NCBI GenBank assembly: GCA_900550585.1 | Contig: URST01000031.1 | Span: forward strand, 1-21,518 | From: an uncultured Eubacteriales bacterium | GTDB lineage: Bacteria; Bacillota; Clostridia; Oscillospirales; Oscillospiraceae | Length of the DNA: 21,518 nucleotides | Direction of reading: 5' to 3' | In this document: piece by piece, positions 14,057-20,624 of the stretch | Layout: the number at the start of each line of letters is the position of its first letter | Numbering within the stretch: position 1 is the first letter of the stretch | Position numbers and translations under genes: made by a program | Notes under the pieces: model-generated | Told to the model about the DNA's origin: nothing | Seen by the model: the letters and a program-made list of their open reading frames with translations, nothing else | The model's database searches: none

Positions 14057-14755
14057 ATGTTTACACCACAGGAAGTTTCTGAGAAGGTATTCCCCAAGGC
14101 GCCGTTCGGCAGCGGCGGATACAGCATGAGCAACGTGGACGAGTTTCTGGACGCGCTGACGGAGGACTACACCGCGCTGTACAAGGAGAACGTGACGCTG
14201 AAGGCCAAGCTGAAGGTGCTGGCGGAGAAGGTGGAGGAGTACCGTTCCACCGAGGATGCCATGCGCCAGACGCTGCTGACGGCCCAGAAGATGGCCGCCA
14301 AGCTGGTGCAGGAGGCCCAGGCCGAGAAGGACCAGCTGCTGGCGGACGCCAAGGCCGAGGCCGAGGCCGAGGTGCGCCGGCTGGACGATGAGAAGAAGGC
14401 CGCCCAGCAGAAGCTGGTGATGGCGCAGGAGAAGCTGGCGGACTTCATCCGCCGCTCCGACGAGCTGTGCCAGGCGCAGTCCGCGTTTTTGCAGACGCTG
14501 CCGGAGCTGGAGCTGGTGCCCGCGGCGCCGGCGGCGGAGGCCGCCCAGCCCGACGAGGCCGTGGAGACCATCGAGCAGGACATCCTGACCCAGTTCGATG
14601 CCCCGGCTCAGGAGGAGGCGAAGCCGGAGACGCCGGCTGCCGCCGACGAGCCTACCATCAAGTTCCCGCCGGTGAACGGCAGCGCCGTGCCCAACGAGTT
14701 TTCCTTCGATCTGGGCGAGCTGAAGTTCGGGCGGAACTACAAGGGCAAGGAATAA
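14057..14755 (+). CDS. divIVA: DivIVA-family cell division/polarity protein
   Basis: A coiled-coil scaffold that senses curved membrane at septa and poles. Of 232 residues, the first 60 match the DivIVA lipid-binding domain (MFTPQEVSEKVFPKAPFGSGGYSMSNVDEFLDALTEDY), with an exposed Phe at position 2. Then comes a long charged coiled coil rich in Glu/Lys/Ala (about 40-150), and an Ala/Pro/Glu-rich tail ending LGELKFGRNYKGKE. The ribosome site GGAGGG (14044-14049) is seven bases before the ATG, 29 bases after sepF. The ylmG and ylmH genes often found between sepF and divIVA are absent here. A terminator closes the operon. Confidence 0.94.
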   Translation: MFTPQEVSEKVFPKAPFGSGGYSMSNVDEFLDALTEDYTALYKENVTLKAKLKVLAEKVEEYRSTEDAMRQTLLTAQKMAAKLVQEAQAEKDQLLADAKAEAEAEVRRLDDEKKAAQQKLVMAQEKLADFIRRSDELCQAQSAFLQTLPELELVPAAPAAEAAQPDEAVETIEQDILTQFDAPAQEEAKPETPAAADEPTIKFPPVNGSAVPNEFSFDLGELKFGRNYKGKE

Positions 14756-14770
14756 CACAGGACAACCGAA

Positions 14771-14795
14771 AAGGCGGCCGAAGGCCGCCTTTTTT
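14771..14795 (+). terminator. Intrinsic terminator after divIVA
   Basis: AAGGCGGCC (14771-14779) pairs with GGCCGCCTT (14783-14791) around GAA, followed by a T-tract to 14795. It ends the long plus-strand run. Confidence 0.92.
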
Positions 14796-14862
14796 CAGGA
14801 GATACCGCCGCCGGGCCGCGAAAGCGCAGACGGCGGCAGGGACATGACAAGGAGGAGAGCGG

Positions 14863-15744
14863 ATGACGGACAGACCCATTATCGCGCTGCTGTACGATTT
14901 CGACAAGACGCTGTGCACCACCGACATGGAGGACTACGCCTTTATCCCGGCGCTGGGGTACACGCCGGCGGAGTTCTGGTACAAGGCCAACACCTTCGGC
15001 CGGGACAACCGGATGGACGGCCTGCTGGCCTACATGTACACCATGATCGAGGAGTGCCGCGCCCAGGGAAAGCGGCTGGACCGGGAGTTTCTGGTGCGCT
15101 GCGGCCACAGCATGGAGCTGTTCCCCGGCGTGCGGGAGTGGTTCCGGCGCATCAACGCCTTCGGCGAGACGCAGGGCGTCACCGTCGAGCACTACGTCAT
15201 CTCCTCCGGTCTGCGGGAGATCATCGAGGGCAGCGGCATCGCCCACGAGTTCCGGGAGATCTACGCCTGCGAGTTCTTCTACAACAGCGAGGGGCTGGCC
15301 ACATGGCCCAAGCTGGACGTGAACTTCACCAACAAGACCCAGTTCGTCTACCGCATCAACAAGGGCGTGCTGGATGTGTCCGACGACAAGACGCTGAACG
15401 ACTCCATGCCCGACGACAGCAAACGCATCCCCTTTACCAACATGATCTATGTGGGGGACGGACTTTCCGACGTGCCGTGCATGAAGATGATGCGGGCCTA
15501 CGGCGGGCAGGCCATCGCCGTGTACCAGGCCAGCAACCGGGCCGGTGTGGAGGACCTGCTGAGCAAGGGGCGGGTGGACTTCATCTTCCCCGCCGACTAT
15601 CGGGAGGGCACCGGGCTGGACAGCACCGTGAAGAACATCATCCGGAAAATGGCCATCAGCGACGCCCTCACCGCCGAGAACGCCCAGCAGCTGCAGGCCA
15701 TCGGGCGGGGCGACCTGCCGGAGCAGGTGGGTCTGTTTGAGTGA
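14863..15744 (+). CDS. HAD-superfamily phosphatase
   Basis: A 293-residue haloacid-dehalogenase-type hydrolase, probably a phosphoserine-phosphatase-like enzyme. All catalytic motifs are visible: motif I YDFDKTL (nucleophile Asp12 and acid/base Asp14), motif II ISSG (Ser114-Ser115), and motif IV GDGLSD (Asp199 and Asp203). Between motifs I and II a large helical cap insert (about 20-105) would set substrate choice. Substrate unknown. The start follows AAGGAGGAG. It lies between two terminators, so it is probably a single-gene unit, though I found no clear promoter in the 70-base gap. No membrane segment or signal peptide. Confidence 0.9.
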   Translation: MTDRPIIALLYDFDKTLCTTDMEDYAFIPALGYTPAEFWYKANTFGRDNRMDGLLAYMYTMIEECRAQGKRLDREFLVRCGHSMELFPGVREWFRRINAFGETQGVTVEHYVISSGLREIIEGSGIAHEFREIYACEFFYNSEGLATWPKLDVNFTNKTQFVYRINKGVLDVSDDKTLNDSMPDDSKRIPFTNMIYVGDGLSDVPCMKMMRAYGGQAIAVYQASNRAGVEDLLSKGRVDFIFPADYREGTGLDSTVKNIIRKMAISDALTAENAQQLQAIGRGDLPEQVGLFE

Positions 15745-15759
15745 AGCAGCCAACAAAAC

Positions 15760-15796
15760 ACAGGGTCTGCGCATGATGTGCGCAGACCCTGTTTTT
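15760..15796. terminator. Bidirectional terminator between HAD gene and LysR gene
   Basis: A 14-bp perfect stem (15760-15773 with 15779-15792, ACAGGGTCTGCGCA) with loop TGATG, followed by TTTTT on the plus strand and preceded by an A-rich run that serves the minus strand. It separates two convergent genes. Confidence 0.92.
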
Positions 15797-15797
15797 C

Positions 15798-16697
15798 TTA
15801 TTCAAATAAGTGGATGCCGTCCACGGTGCGGAGGTGGGCCTGAAGGTCGGCCAGCAGCTGCTCCGACGCATCGGAGAGAGCGCGGCCCTTGGGCGTCACC
15901 AGATAGAACGTGCGGTCGGCGGGCGCCTCCTTCAGGCGGAGGGCACGGATGGTGCCGAACTGGCGGACGGAGTGGGCCGCCGCCGCGGCGGGACAGATGA
16001 CCCAGCGCCGCCCGCAGGAGGGCAGCGTCTCCGCCAGCTGTGGGATGTCGGTGTACAGCAGGGGGCGGGCATCCATGCCGAACCAGCAGTCGTGCCACTG
16101 GAGGATCTCCGGCTGGCCGGAGACCAGTATCTCGTCCTCCACATGGAGCATGGAGGGGTGTACCTCGTCCGGCAGGTCCAGATCCAGCGGCACCACCAGA
16201 AAGAAGGACTCGCGGAACAGGGGGCGGGCCTCGATCTGCAGGTCGTAGTGCAGGCCGCCGTCCACGATGGCCATGTCCGCGTCGCCCCGTGCCACCGCCG
16301 TCACCGCCTCGTAGGTGCGCATGGTCTCCACCCACAGGGACACCGGCAGCTCACGCTCCAGAAAGCGCTGGTATACCGGGGGCAGGATGTACTGGTTGGC
16401 GGTGTAGGCCGCGATGACGTGGAGAAATTCCCGGCGGCCGGCGGAGGAAAATGTCTGCGTCTCCGTCAGCAGGTTCTGCCAACGGCGGGCCAGAGGCAGG
16501 AACCGCTGCCCCGCTTCCGTCAGGGTGATGTGGCGCTGGCCTTTGCCCCGCTGGAACAGGGGCGTGCCGACCTCCGCCTCCAGCGCCTGGAGGCGGGCCG
16601 TCAGAGTGGGCTGGGTAATGAACAGCGCTTCTGCCGCTGCCGTCATGGTGCCGTGGTCCAGCACAGCGAAGAAAGTTTCAATATCCAGTGTGGTCAT
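15798..16697 (-). CDS. LysR-family transcriptional regulator
   Basis: A 299-residue LTTR. The N-terminal winged HTH (residues 1-65) contains FFAVLDHGTMTAAAEALFITQPTLTARLQALEAEVGTPLFQR, the family signature, followed by a periplasmic-binding-protein-like effector domain (about 90-295). The start at 16697 follows GGAGG six bases upstream and gives the standard opening (MTTLDIETFFAVLDHG); the frame opens to 16874 but that sequence is intergenic. It is transcribed away from a 61-residue membrane protein whose promoter abuts its own, so the membrane protein gene is the likely target. Effector unknown. Confidence 0.94.
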   Translation of the reverse strand: MTTLDIETFFAVLDHGTMTAAAEALFITQPTLTARLQALEAEVGTPLFQRGKGQRHITLTEAGQRFLPLARRWQNLLTETQTFSSAGRREFLHVIAAYTANQYILPPVYQRFLERELPVSLWVETMRTYEAVTAVARGDADMAIVDGGLHYDLQIEARPLFRESFFLVVPLDLDLPDEVHPSMLHVEDEILVSGQPEILQWHDCWFGMDARPLLYTDIPQLAETLPSCGRRWVICPAAAAAHSVRQFGTIRALRLKEAPADRTFYLVTPKGRALSDASEQLLADLQAHLRTVDGIHLFE

Positions 16698-16711
16698 TTG
16701 CGTCCTCCAAT

Positions 16712-16778
16712 TATAGGTTTCCTCTATATTATACACGTTAATAATCAATTTTACAAGCATAAGTTTTGGTGCTATGAT
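16712..16778. promoter_or_regulatory. Divergent overlapping promoters with LysR-type site
   Basis: Minus strand (lysR): TTGTAA (16756-16751), 17 bp, TATAAT (16733-16728). Plus strand (small membrane protein): TTTACA (16750-16755), 17 bp, TATGAT (16773-16778). The two -35 boxes lie on the same bases, so the polymerases should exclude each other. A palindrome TATAG-N7-CTATA (16712-16728) contains a T-N11-A LysR box (T16714, A16726) and sits at the predicted lysR transcription start, fitting autorepression. Confidence 0.75.
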
Positions 16779-16809
16779 AGGGCCACAAACAAGAAAGGAG
16801 TTGTTCCCT

Positions 16810-16995
16810 ATGACAAAAACCAAATCTTCCGCTATTTCCCTGCTGGCCATCGCCGCTGTGGTGGTCACCGCCATTATCGTCTATACGATGGCGTGTCTGC
16901 TGACGGGGAACATCACCCCGGTGGCCCGCGTGTGCGCCATCCTGTTCCCGGTGTGGTTCGTGGCAGAGCTGAATCTGCTGTGCACGCTGCTGTAA
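16810..16995 (+). CDS. Small two-helix membrane protein (61 aa)
   Basis: 61 residues with two predicted membrane helices: SAISLLAIAAVVVTAIIVYTM (about 7-27) and a second from about 40 to 61 (CAILFPVWFVAELNLLCTLL). A short positively charged start (MTKTK) suggests both ends face inside. The start at 16810 is preferred over 16774: AAAGGAG (16794-16800) lies nine bases upstream, and 16774 falls inside the -10 box. No recognisable family. It is divergent from the LysR gene, so probably under its control. Small hydrophobic proteins in this position can be transporter subunits or membrane stress proteins, but nothing in the sequence decides. Followed by the repeat element at 17025. Confidence 0.75.
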   Translation: MTKTKSSAISLLAIAAVVVTAIIVYTMACLLTGNITPVARVCAILFPVWFVAELNLLCTLL

Positions 16996-17024
16996 CGCCG
17001 GCCTTCCCTTTTCTCTCTTTACCA

Positions 17025-17300
17025 TACCATCGGTTGACAAGAGCAGACGCGGTTTTGACGGGCAGAAATGCGCCCATACTGCGTCAAGTCCCTTGACAAT
17101 ACGGCAGTATTCTCTGCGGGCCTTTCCTTGTCTGGACACATTTCTGCTCCGGCAAAACTGCCCGCACCTGCCAGCGATGGATATTCGAGTGCTTTTTGGT
17201 TTTTGAGACGCGGGTGGGCTGACGCCCACCAAGGCGAAAAGGACAAAAAGCGCCGGAAAGACGCGCTGGCAGGCGTGTTTGCCCTTGTTAACCGATGGTA
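17025..17300. repeat. 276-bp nested inverted-repeat element (MITE-like or structured RNA)
   Basis: Outer arms 17025-17051 and 17274-17300 are 27 bases each: 23 Watson-Crick pairs, three G-U-compatible positions and one A-C. Inside, 17052-17070 pairs with 17139-17158 (one mismatch, one bulge), enclosing ATACTGC/GCAGTAT (17076-17082/17104-17110) and GTCAAG/CTTGAC (17083-17088/17092-17097). A second branch pairs 17167-17176 with 17264-17273 (10 bp perfect), enclosing GCTTTTTG/CAAAAAGC (17191-17198/17244-17251) and GGTGGGC/GCCCACC (17213-17219/17224-17230). Both ends start with TA, as in TA-targeting miniature elements. Open frames within it on both strands look non-coding. This fills most of the gene-free stretch 16996-17352. 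Confidence 0.8.
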
Positions 17301-17341
17301 CAGAAGGAGCCGGACGCCCAAGGCGTCCGGCTCCTTCTGTA
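17299..17341. repeat. 20-bp hairpin between convergent genes, no T-tract
   Basis: ACAGAAGGAGCCGGACGCC (17300-17318) pairs perfectly with 17322-17340 around CAA, plus one further T-A pair outside. It touches the right end of the inverted-repeat element and precedes the dehydrogenase stop codon by 11 bases. It may work as a bidirectional terminator, but no T-run follows on either strand. Confidence 0.6.
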
Positions 17342-17352
17342 TGGGTTGACGG

Positions 17353-18540
17353 TCACTGCATGACCTGCCGGATGACCCGGATGAAGCGGTCACGGTCGTA
17401 GATCACCGGCACAGGGTAGGTGGGGTTGGCCTCCTTCGCCGCCCAGGCCGCCATCTGGGGCAGATCCTCCTCCCGAATGCAGGAAAAGCCGGTGGGGATG
17501 CCCAGCCGGGCGTTCATGGCCAGAATGGCGTCGATAAAGGCGGCGGCCTTCTCCGCGTCGGTACCGCCGGGGAGGCCCACCAGCTCCGCCAGCCGGGCCA
17601 GCTTCCGATGGGCCGCCGGGCCGTAGTCCCGGAGGACGACGGGCAGCAGCACCGCGTTGGCAAGGCCGTGGCCCACGCCGTACAAACCGCCCAGCGTGTG
17701 GGCGATGGCGTGGACGTTGCCCACGCTGGCGCGGGTGAAGGCGGCGCCGGCCTGATAGGAGGCGGTAAGCAGCGCCTGCCGGGCGTCCACGTCGCCGCCG
17801 TGAGTGCAGGCGTGCTCCAGCGTGCGGAAGATGGTGACAACGGCCTCCTCCGCCAGGCGGTTCGTCTCGCGAGTGGGGTAAAAGCGGCTGAGGTACGCCT
17901 CCACCGCGTGGGTCAGGGCGTCCATGCCCGTCTCAGCGGTGGTGCGGGGCGGCAGGGACACGGTGAGCAGCGGGTCCAGCACGGCGCAGCGGGGAATCAG
18001 GCACAGGTCGCTGACGGCGTACTTGTGGCGATCCGCGCCGGTGACAACGGCGGCGATGGTGGTCTCCGAGCCGGTGCCGGCGGTGGTGGGCACGGCGATA
18101 AAGGGCGGAATGGGGCGGCGCACCTTCAGAAGGCCGGCCAGCTGGGACAGCGTCCTGCCGGGCCGGGCCAGCAGCGCCGCCGCGACCTTGGCCGTGTCCA
18201 TGGGGCTGCCGCCGCCCACAGCCACCAGACTGTCGCAGCCCTCCCGGCGGTACAGCGCGGCGGCGGCTTCCACGGTGGATACCGGCGGGTTGGGCTGTAT
18301 GTCGGAGAACAGGGCATAGCCCTCCAGCCGGGAGAGCATCTGCTGAAAGGCGGGGTCGGCGCACTGGCGGCGGCTGGCCGCCACCAGCGGGCGGCGGGCG
18401 CCGTACTTCGTCAGGAGGGACGGGATGCGGCTGAGGCTTCCGGGGCCGGTGACTGTCTCCGGTCTGCGCCAAGGCAGCAGACGGGCGCCCAGACCGAAAA
18501 CGCATTGGTAGGTGCGGTACCAGAGGTGGAGCAGGTTCAC
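17353..18540 (-). CDS. Iron-containing alcohol dehydrogenase
   Basis: A 395-residue group III (Fe-type) NAD(P)-dependent alcohol dehydrogenase. Visible: the nucleotide-binding GGGSPMDTAK (109-118), PTTAGTGSE (151-159), and the four expected metal ligands Asp207 and His211 (GMDALTHAVEAY), His277 (NVHAIAHTLGG) and His291 (GVGHGLANA), with the 14-residue spacing of the last two as in FucO. Substrate (ethanol, butanol, propanediol or other) is not readable. The start is GTG 18540, seven bases after AAAGGAGG; upstream frame is terminator sequence. The first 25 residues (LLHLWYRTYQCVFGLGARLLPW) resemble the N-terminal extension seen in many clostridial members. The gene appears monocistronic, behind the hpf terminator; no clear promoter was recognised. 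Confidence 0.95.
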   Translation of the reverse strand: MNLLHLWYRTYQCVFGLGARLLPWRRPETVTGPGSLSRIPSLLTKYGARRPLVAASRRQCADPAFQQMLSRLEGYALFSDIQPNPPVSTVEAAAALYRREGCDSLVAVGGGSPMDTAKVAAALLARPGRTLSQLAGLLKVRRPIPPFIAVPTTAGTGSETTIAAVVTGADRHKYAVSDLCLIPRCAVLDPLLTVSLPPRTTAETGMDALTHAVEAYLSRFYPTRETNRLAEEAVVTIFRTLEHACTHGGDVDARQALLTASYQAGAAFTRASVGNVHAIAHTLGGLYGVGHGLANAVLLPVVLRDYGPAAHRKLARLAELVGLPGGTDAEKAAAFIDAILAMNARLGIPTGFSCIREEDLPQMAAWAAKEANPTYPVPVIYDRDRFIRVIRQVMQ

Positions 18541-18595
18541 GGGGATGCCTCCTTTCGTTTCCCCTATTATGGCGGATGGACGGGATTTTTGCAAG

Positions 18596-18620
18596 AAAAA
18601 AGGGGCGGCTGCGCCGCCCC
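18596..18620 (-). terminator. Intrinsic terminator of hpf
   Basis: Read on the minus strand, GGGGCGGC (18620-18613), loop GCA, GCCGCCCC (18609-18602), then TTTTTT (18601-18596). It ends hpf 16 bases past its stop codon. Confidence 0.9.
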
Positions 18621-18635
18621 CGGAAATGCGATCTA

Positions 18636-19175
18636 TCACTCCACCGCCTCGATGAGGCCGTAGCCGCCGTTGTGGCGGTGGTACACCACGCAGATGACGT
18701 TGTCGTCAATGCGGCGGAACACATAGAACGAGTGGTCCAGCAGGTTCATCTGCAGGATGGCCTCGTCTGTGGTCATGGGCTTGACGGCAAAGCGCTTGGT
18801 GCGGATGATGTCGAAGTCGTTGTCCTCCACCACGTCGAACTCTGCGGGAACGGAGGAGACCAGCGCGTCGGGCCGCAGGTTCTTGGCCAGCCGCGTCTTG
18901 TTCTTGCGGATGCGGCGGTCGATGAAGCTGACAGCCTCGTCAATGGCGCCGCGCATGTCGCCGTCGGGGTCCTCCGTCTGGGCGCGGAACAACGTGCCGT
19001 TGGTGCTGCGGATGGTCAGCTCTACCACGCAGCGGTTCTTCTTCTCCACGGCAAAGGTCACAAAGGCGTCTGCCTCCTCCGGAAAATACTTGTCCAGCTT
19101 GCTGATCTTCTTTTCCGCGTATTCCTTGATGGAGTCGTTGAGGGAGATCTTCTTGCAGGCGAATGTGAACTTCAT
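18636..19175 (-). CDS. hpf: Ribosome hibernation promoting factor, long form
   Basis: Binds the 30S decoding region in resting cells and, in its long form, dimerises ribosomes to 100S particles. The 179 residues comprise the N-terminal RaiA/YfiA domain (1-100, MKFTFACKKISLNDSIKEYAEKKISKLDKYFPEEADAFVTF...) and the C-terminal dimerisation domain (about 120-175, VVEDNDFDIIRTKRFAVKPMTTDEAILQMNLLDHSFYVFRRIDDN...VVYHRHNGGYGLIE). The start at 19175 follows AAAGGAG with eight-base spacing; an extension to 19208 lacks family sequence. It has its own extended -10 promoter and a 21-bp palindrome upstream. Confidence 0.97.
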   Translation of the reverse strand: MKFTFACKKISLNDSIKEYAEKKISKLDKYFPEEADAFVTFAVEKKNRCVVELTIRSTNGTLFRAQTEDPDGDMRGAIDEAVSFIDRRIRKNKTRLAKNLRPDALVSSVPAEFDVVEDNDFDIIRTKRFAVKPMTTDEAILQMNLLDHSFYVFRRIDDNVICVVYHRHNGGYGLIEAVE

Positions 19176-19249
19176 AGTACTTGCTCCTTTCGTCAGTGCG
19201 GTAAACACAGGGCAGGGTCGGGGAGCCGTTTCCCTTTATCCTTGCCCGT

Positions 19250-19277
19250 ATTATAGCAAATCGCAGTACGTTTGAAA
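19250..19277 (-). promoter_or_regulatory. hpf promoter (extended -10)
   Basis: Minus strand: TTTCAA (19277-19272), 16 bp, TATAAT (19255-19250), with TGC immediately before the -10. The predicted start is near 19243, giving a leader of about 68 bases. Confidence 0.75.
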
Positions 19278-19292
19278 AGCGGTTTTGAGAGA

Positions 19293-19313
19293 ATTTGTGA
19301 AAACTTCACAAAT
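19293..19313. promoter_or_regulatory. 21-bp palindromic operator candidate upstream of hpf
   Basis: ATTTGTGAA, AAC, TTCACAAAT: two perfect 9-base arms around 3 bases, centred about 60 bases upstream of the predicted hpf start and 16 bp beyond the -35 box. The half-site resembles those of Rex (TTGTGAA-N4-TTCACAA) and CRP/FNR (TGTGA-N6-TCACA), but the spacing is one base short of each. Confidence 0.6.
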
Positions 19314-19405
19314 CGTTTGCAATTCGGACACATTCGACAGCCCTCCCCAAAAGTCGCGGAAATGCGGCAAAACCTCCTATTTACACGGGGACGGGCTTGC
19401 GTTAC

Positions 19406-19474
19406 TATAATAGAGGAAGCTTTCCAATATCCCACCCGCTTGGGCCGCTCTGCTTGCAGGGCGGCTCCTTTTTT
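19406..19474 (+). ncRNA. Candidate small RNA: promoter-like -10 followed by terminator
   Basis: TATAAT (19406-19411) has only a weak -35 (TTTACA at 19380-19385, 20-bp spacing). About 30 bases further is an intrinsic terminator: GCCGCTCTGC (19444-19453) pairs with 19456-19465 (one G-U), then TCC and TTTTTT (19469-19474). A transcript would run about 19418-19474, some 57 bases. No ORF with a ribosome site fits. It lies in the gene-free stretch 19176-19560. The poor -35 makes this tentative. Confidence 0.45.
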
Positions 19475-19476
19475 GT

Positions 19477-19541
19477 GAAAAAGAGAGACGGCGGAGCCGG
19501 ATGCGCATGCCGTCATGCGCAGGGCCGGTCCTGCCGTCTCT
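19477..19541 (-). terminator. Terminator of the radical SAM/Cys-rich protein operon
   Basis: A long imperfect hairpin: AGAGACGGC (19484-19492) pairs with GCCGTCTCT (19533-19541), with inner CCGG/CCGG and TGCGCAT/ATGCGCA pairing. On the minus strand CTCTCTTTTTCA follows. It lies 20 bases after the stop codon of the Cys-rich-tail protein. Confidence 0.8.
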
Positions 19542-19560
19542 GTTTGCGGGCAATACCGCG

Positions 19561-20622
19561 TCAGGCGGTCTTGTCCGGGTCGTCCAGCTTTTCCGAGAGC
19601 GGTGCGTCCAGGCGCACCGCGCCGTACAGGTTTTTGGCGGAGCAGCCCGCACGGCCGCCGCCGGCACAGGCGCAGGCGCAGGCACAGGCGCAGCTGCTGG
19701 CGCAGGCGCAGTGTCCCCCGCCGCCGAACCCGCCGCCTCCCCGGGGAGGCCTGGGCTTCTCCCGGGTGCCGTGGGCGCCGGGCCGGGGCCGCCCGTCGGG
19801 TCCCGCCGGGAACCACAGGCCGTTGACGAACACATAGTGGGTGCCGAAGCCGCCCTGATAGCCGTCCGACGCCGATAGGATCCGGATAATGATGATCAGG
19901 ACCACCAGCAGGATGATGACCTGGGCGATGCCGAAGCCGCTGTCCCCGTCGTAATCCGGGTCATAGCCCGGGTCGTAGCCGGGATTGACAGAGGGATCGT
20001 CATCCGTGGGCAGGCTGTCCCGGCTGCCGTCCTGGGCCAGCTGAGTGGGCCAGCCGTCATAGTGGACGGTGAAGTTCATCTGCTGGCCGTGGGCCAGGTC
20101 GGTCTGCGCCAGCACATGGTCTCCGCCGGTCTGTCCGTCGGAGCCTGCGCCGTCCACCCCTGCCGGGTCGTGCCAGGTCAGGGTCATCTGCCCCACCCGG
20201 GCCTCGTCGAACCACCCGGGGGTATAGTCATAGGACACGGTATCGCTCTCCAGGGCATACATGTACTCCTGGACCCAGCTGTAGGAAAACCGGAAGGTCT
20301 CGCCGTCGTTGTAGTCCCGGTCGAAGTAGACATACATATAGCTGTTGTCGAAGCTCAGGCGGTCAATGTTGTCCGTCAGGGCCGTCTCCTCCCGGATGCT
20401 GCCGTTGGGCACGCCGATCTTCACCCAGCTGACGGGCCCCTCCGCCAGCACCGTCCACTCCAGGGTCACCTGGATGCGCAGGCTGCCGTCCTGGGTGTCG
20501 GGGGTCACGTCCACATCATAGGACTCGATGCGGTCCAGGTCCTGGGCATAGGCCGCAGGCACCGGCGCCAGGGCCAGCACCAGGCAGAGGCACAGCAGCG
20601 CCCGGCATAGAATTTTCCGCAT
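19561..20622 (-). CDS. Signal-peptide membrane protein with Cys-Ala-repeat C-terminal tail; putative radical SAM substrate
   Basis: A 353-residue protein. Residues 1-26 are a signal peptide (MRKILCRALLCLCLVLALAP...AYA). Residues 27-205 are a beta-rich extracellular domain without cysteine, followed by a Tyr/Asp/Pro/Gly repeat (214-226, PGYDPGYDPDYDGD). One membrane helix lies at about 231-249 (VIILLVVLIIIIRIL), then a predicted cytoplasmic tail. The tail has a Gly-rich stretch (295-303), then HCACASSCACACACACA (304-320), GGGRAGCSAKN, and an ordinary 20-residue end. Eight of the tail residues are Cys (305, 307, 311, 313, 315, 317, 319, 327). The start at 20622 lies two bases after the stop of a radical SAM/SPASM gene and nine bases after GGGGG, so the two are coupled. 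I recall similar GGGRAGCS tails in other gut Firmicutes but no characterised function; the N-terminal domain is unrecognised. Confidence 0.85.
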   Translation of the reverse strand: MRKILCRALLCLCLVLALAPVPAAYAQDLDRIESYDVDVTPDTQDGSLRIQVTLEWTVLAEGPVSWVKIGVPNGSIREETALTDNIDRLSFDNSYMYVYFDRDYNDGETFRFSYSWVQEYMYALESDTVSYDYTPGWFDEARVGQMTLTWHDPAGVDGAGSDGQTGGDHVLAQTDLAHGQQMNFTVHYDGWPTQLAQDGSRDSLPTDDDPSVNPGYDPGYDPDYDGDSGFGIAQVIILLVVLIIIIRILSASDGYQGGFGTHYVFVNGLWFPAGPDGRPRPGAHGTREKPRPPRGGGGFGGGGHCACASSCACACACACAGGGRAGCSAKNLYGAVRLDAPLSEKLDDPDKTA

Positions 20623-20624
20623 GG

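Noticed and set aside
14863..15744. Naming the HAD protein SerB
   Set aside because: Catalytic motifs fit the phosphoserine-phosphatase-like group, but the large cap insert and lack of serine-pathway neighbours leave the substrate open.
17299..17341. Calling the 20-bp hairpin a definite terminator
   Set aside because: No T-run follows on either strand, so it is listed as a repeat.
17019..17393. Open frames of 90-125 codons on both strands in the gap after the small membrane protein
   Set aside because: They run through the nested inverted repeats and the hairpin at 17299-17341, lack ribosome sites, and overlap each other on both strands.
19293..19313. Calling the palindrome a Rex or CRP site outright
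   Set aside because: The arms fit, but the central spacing is one base short of both consensus sites, so only a candidate operator is reported.
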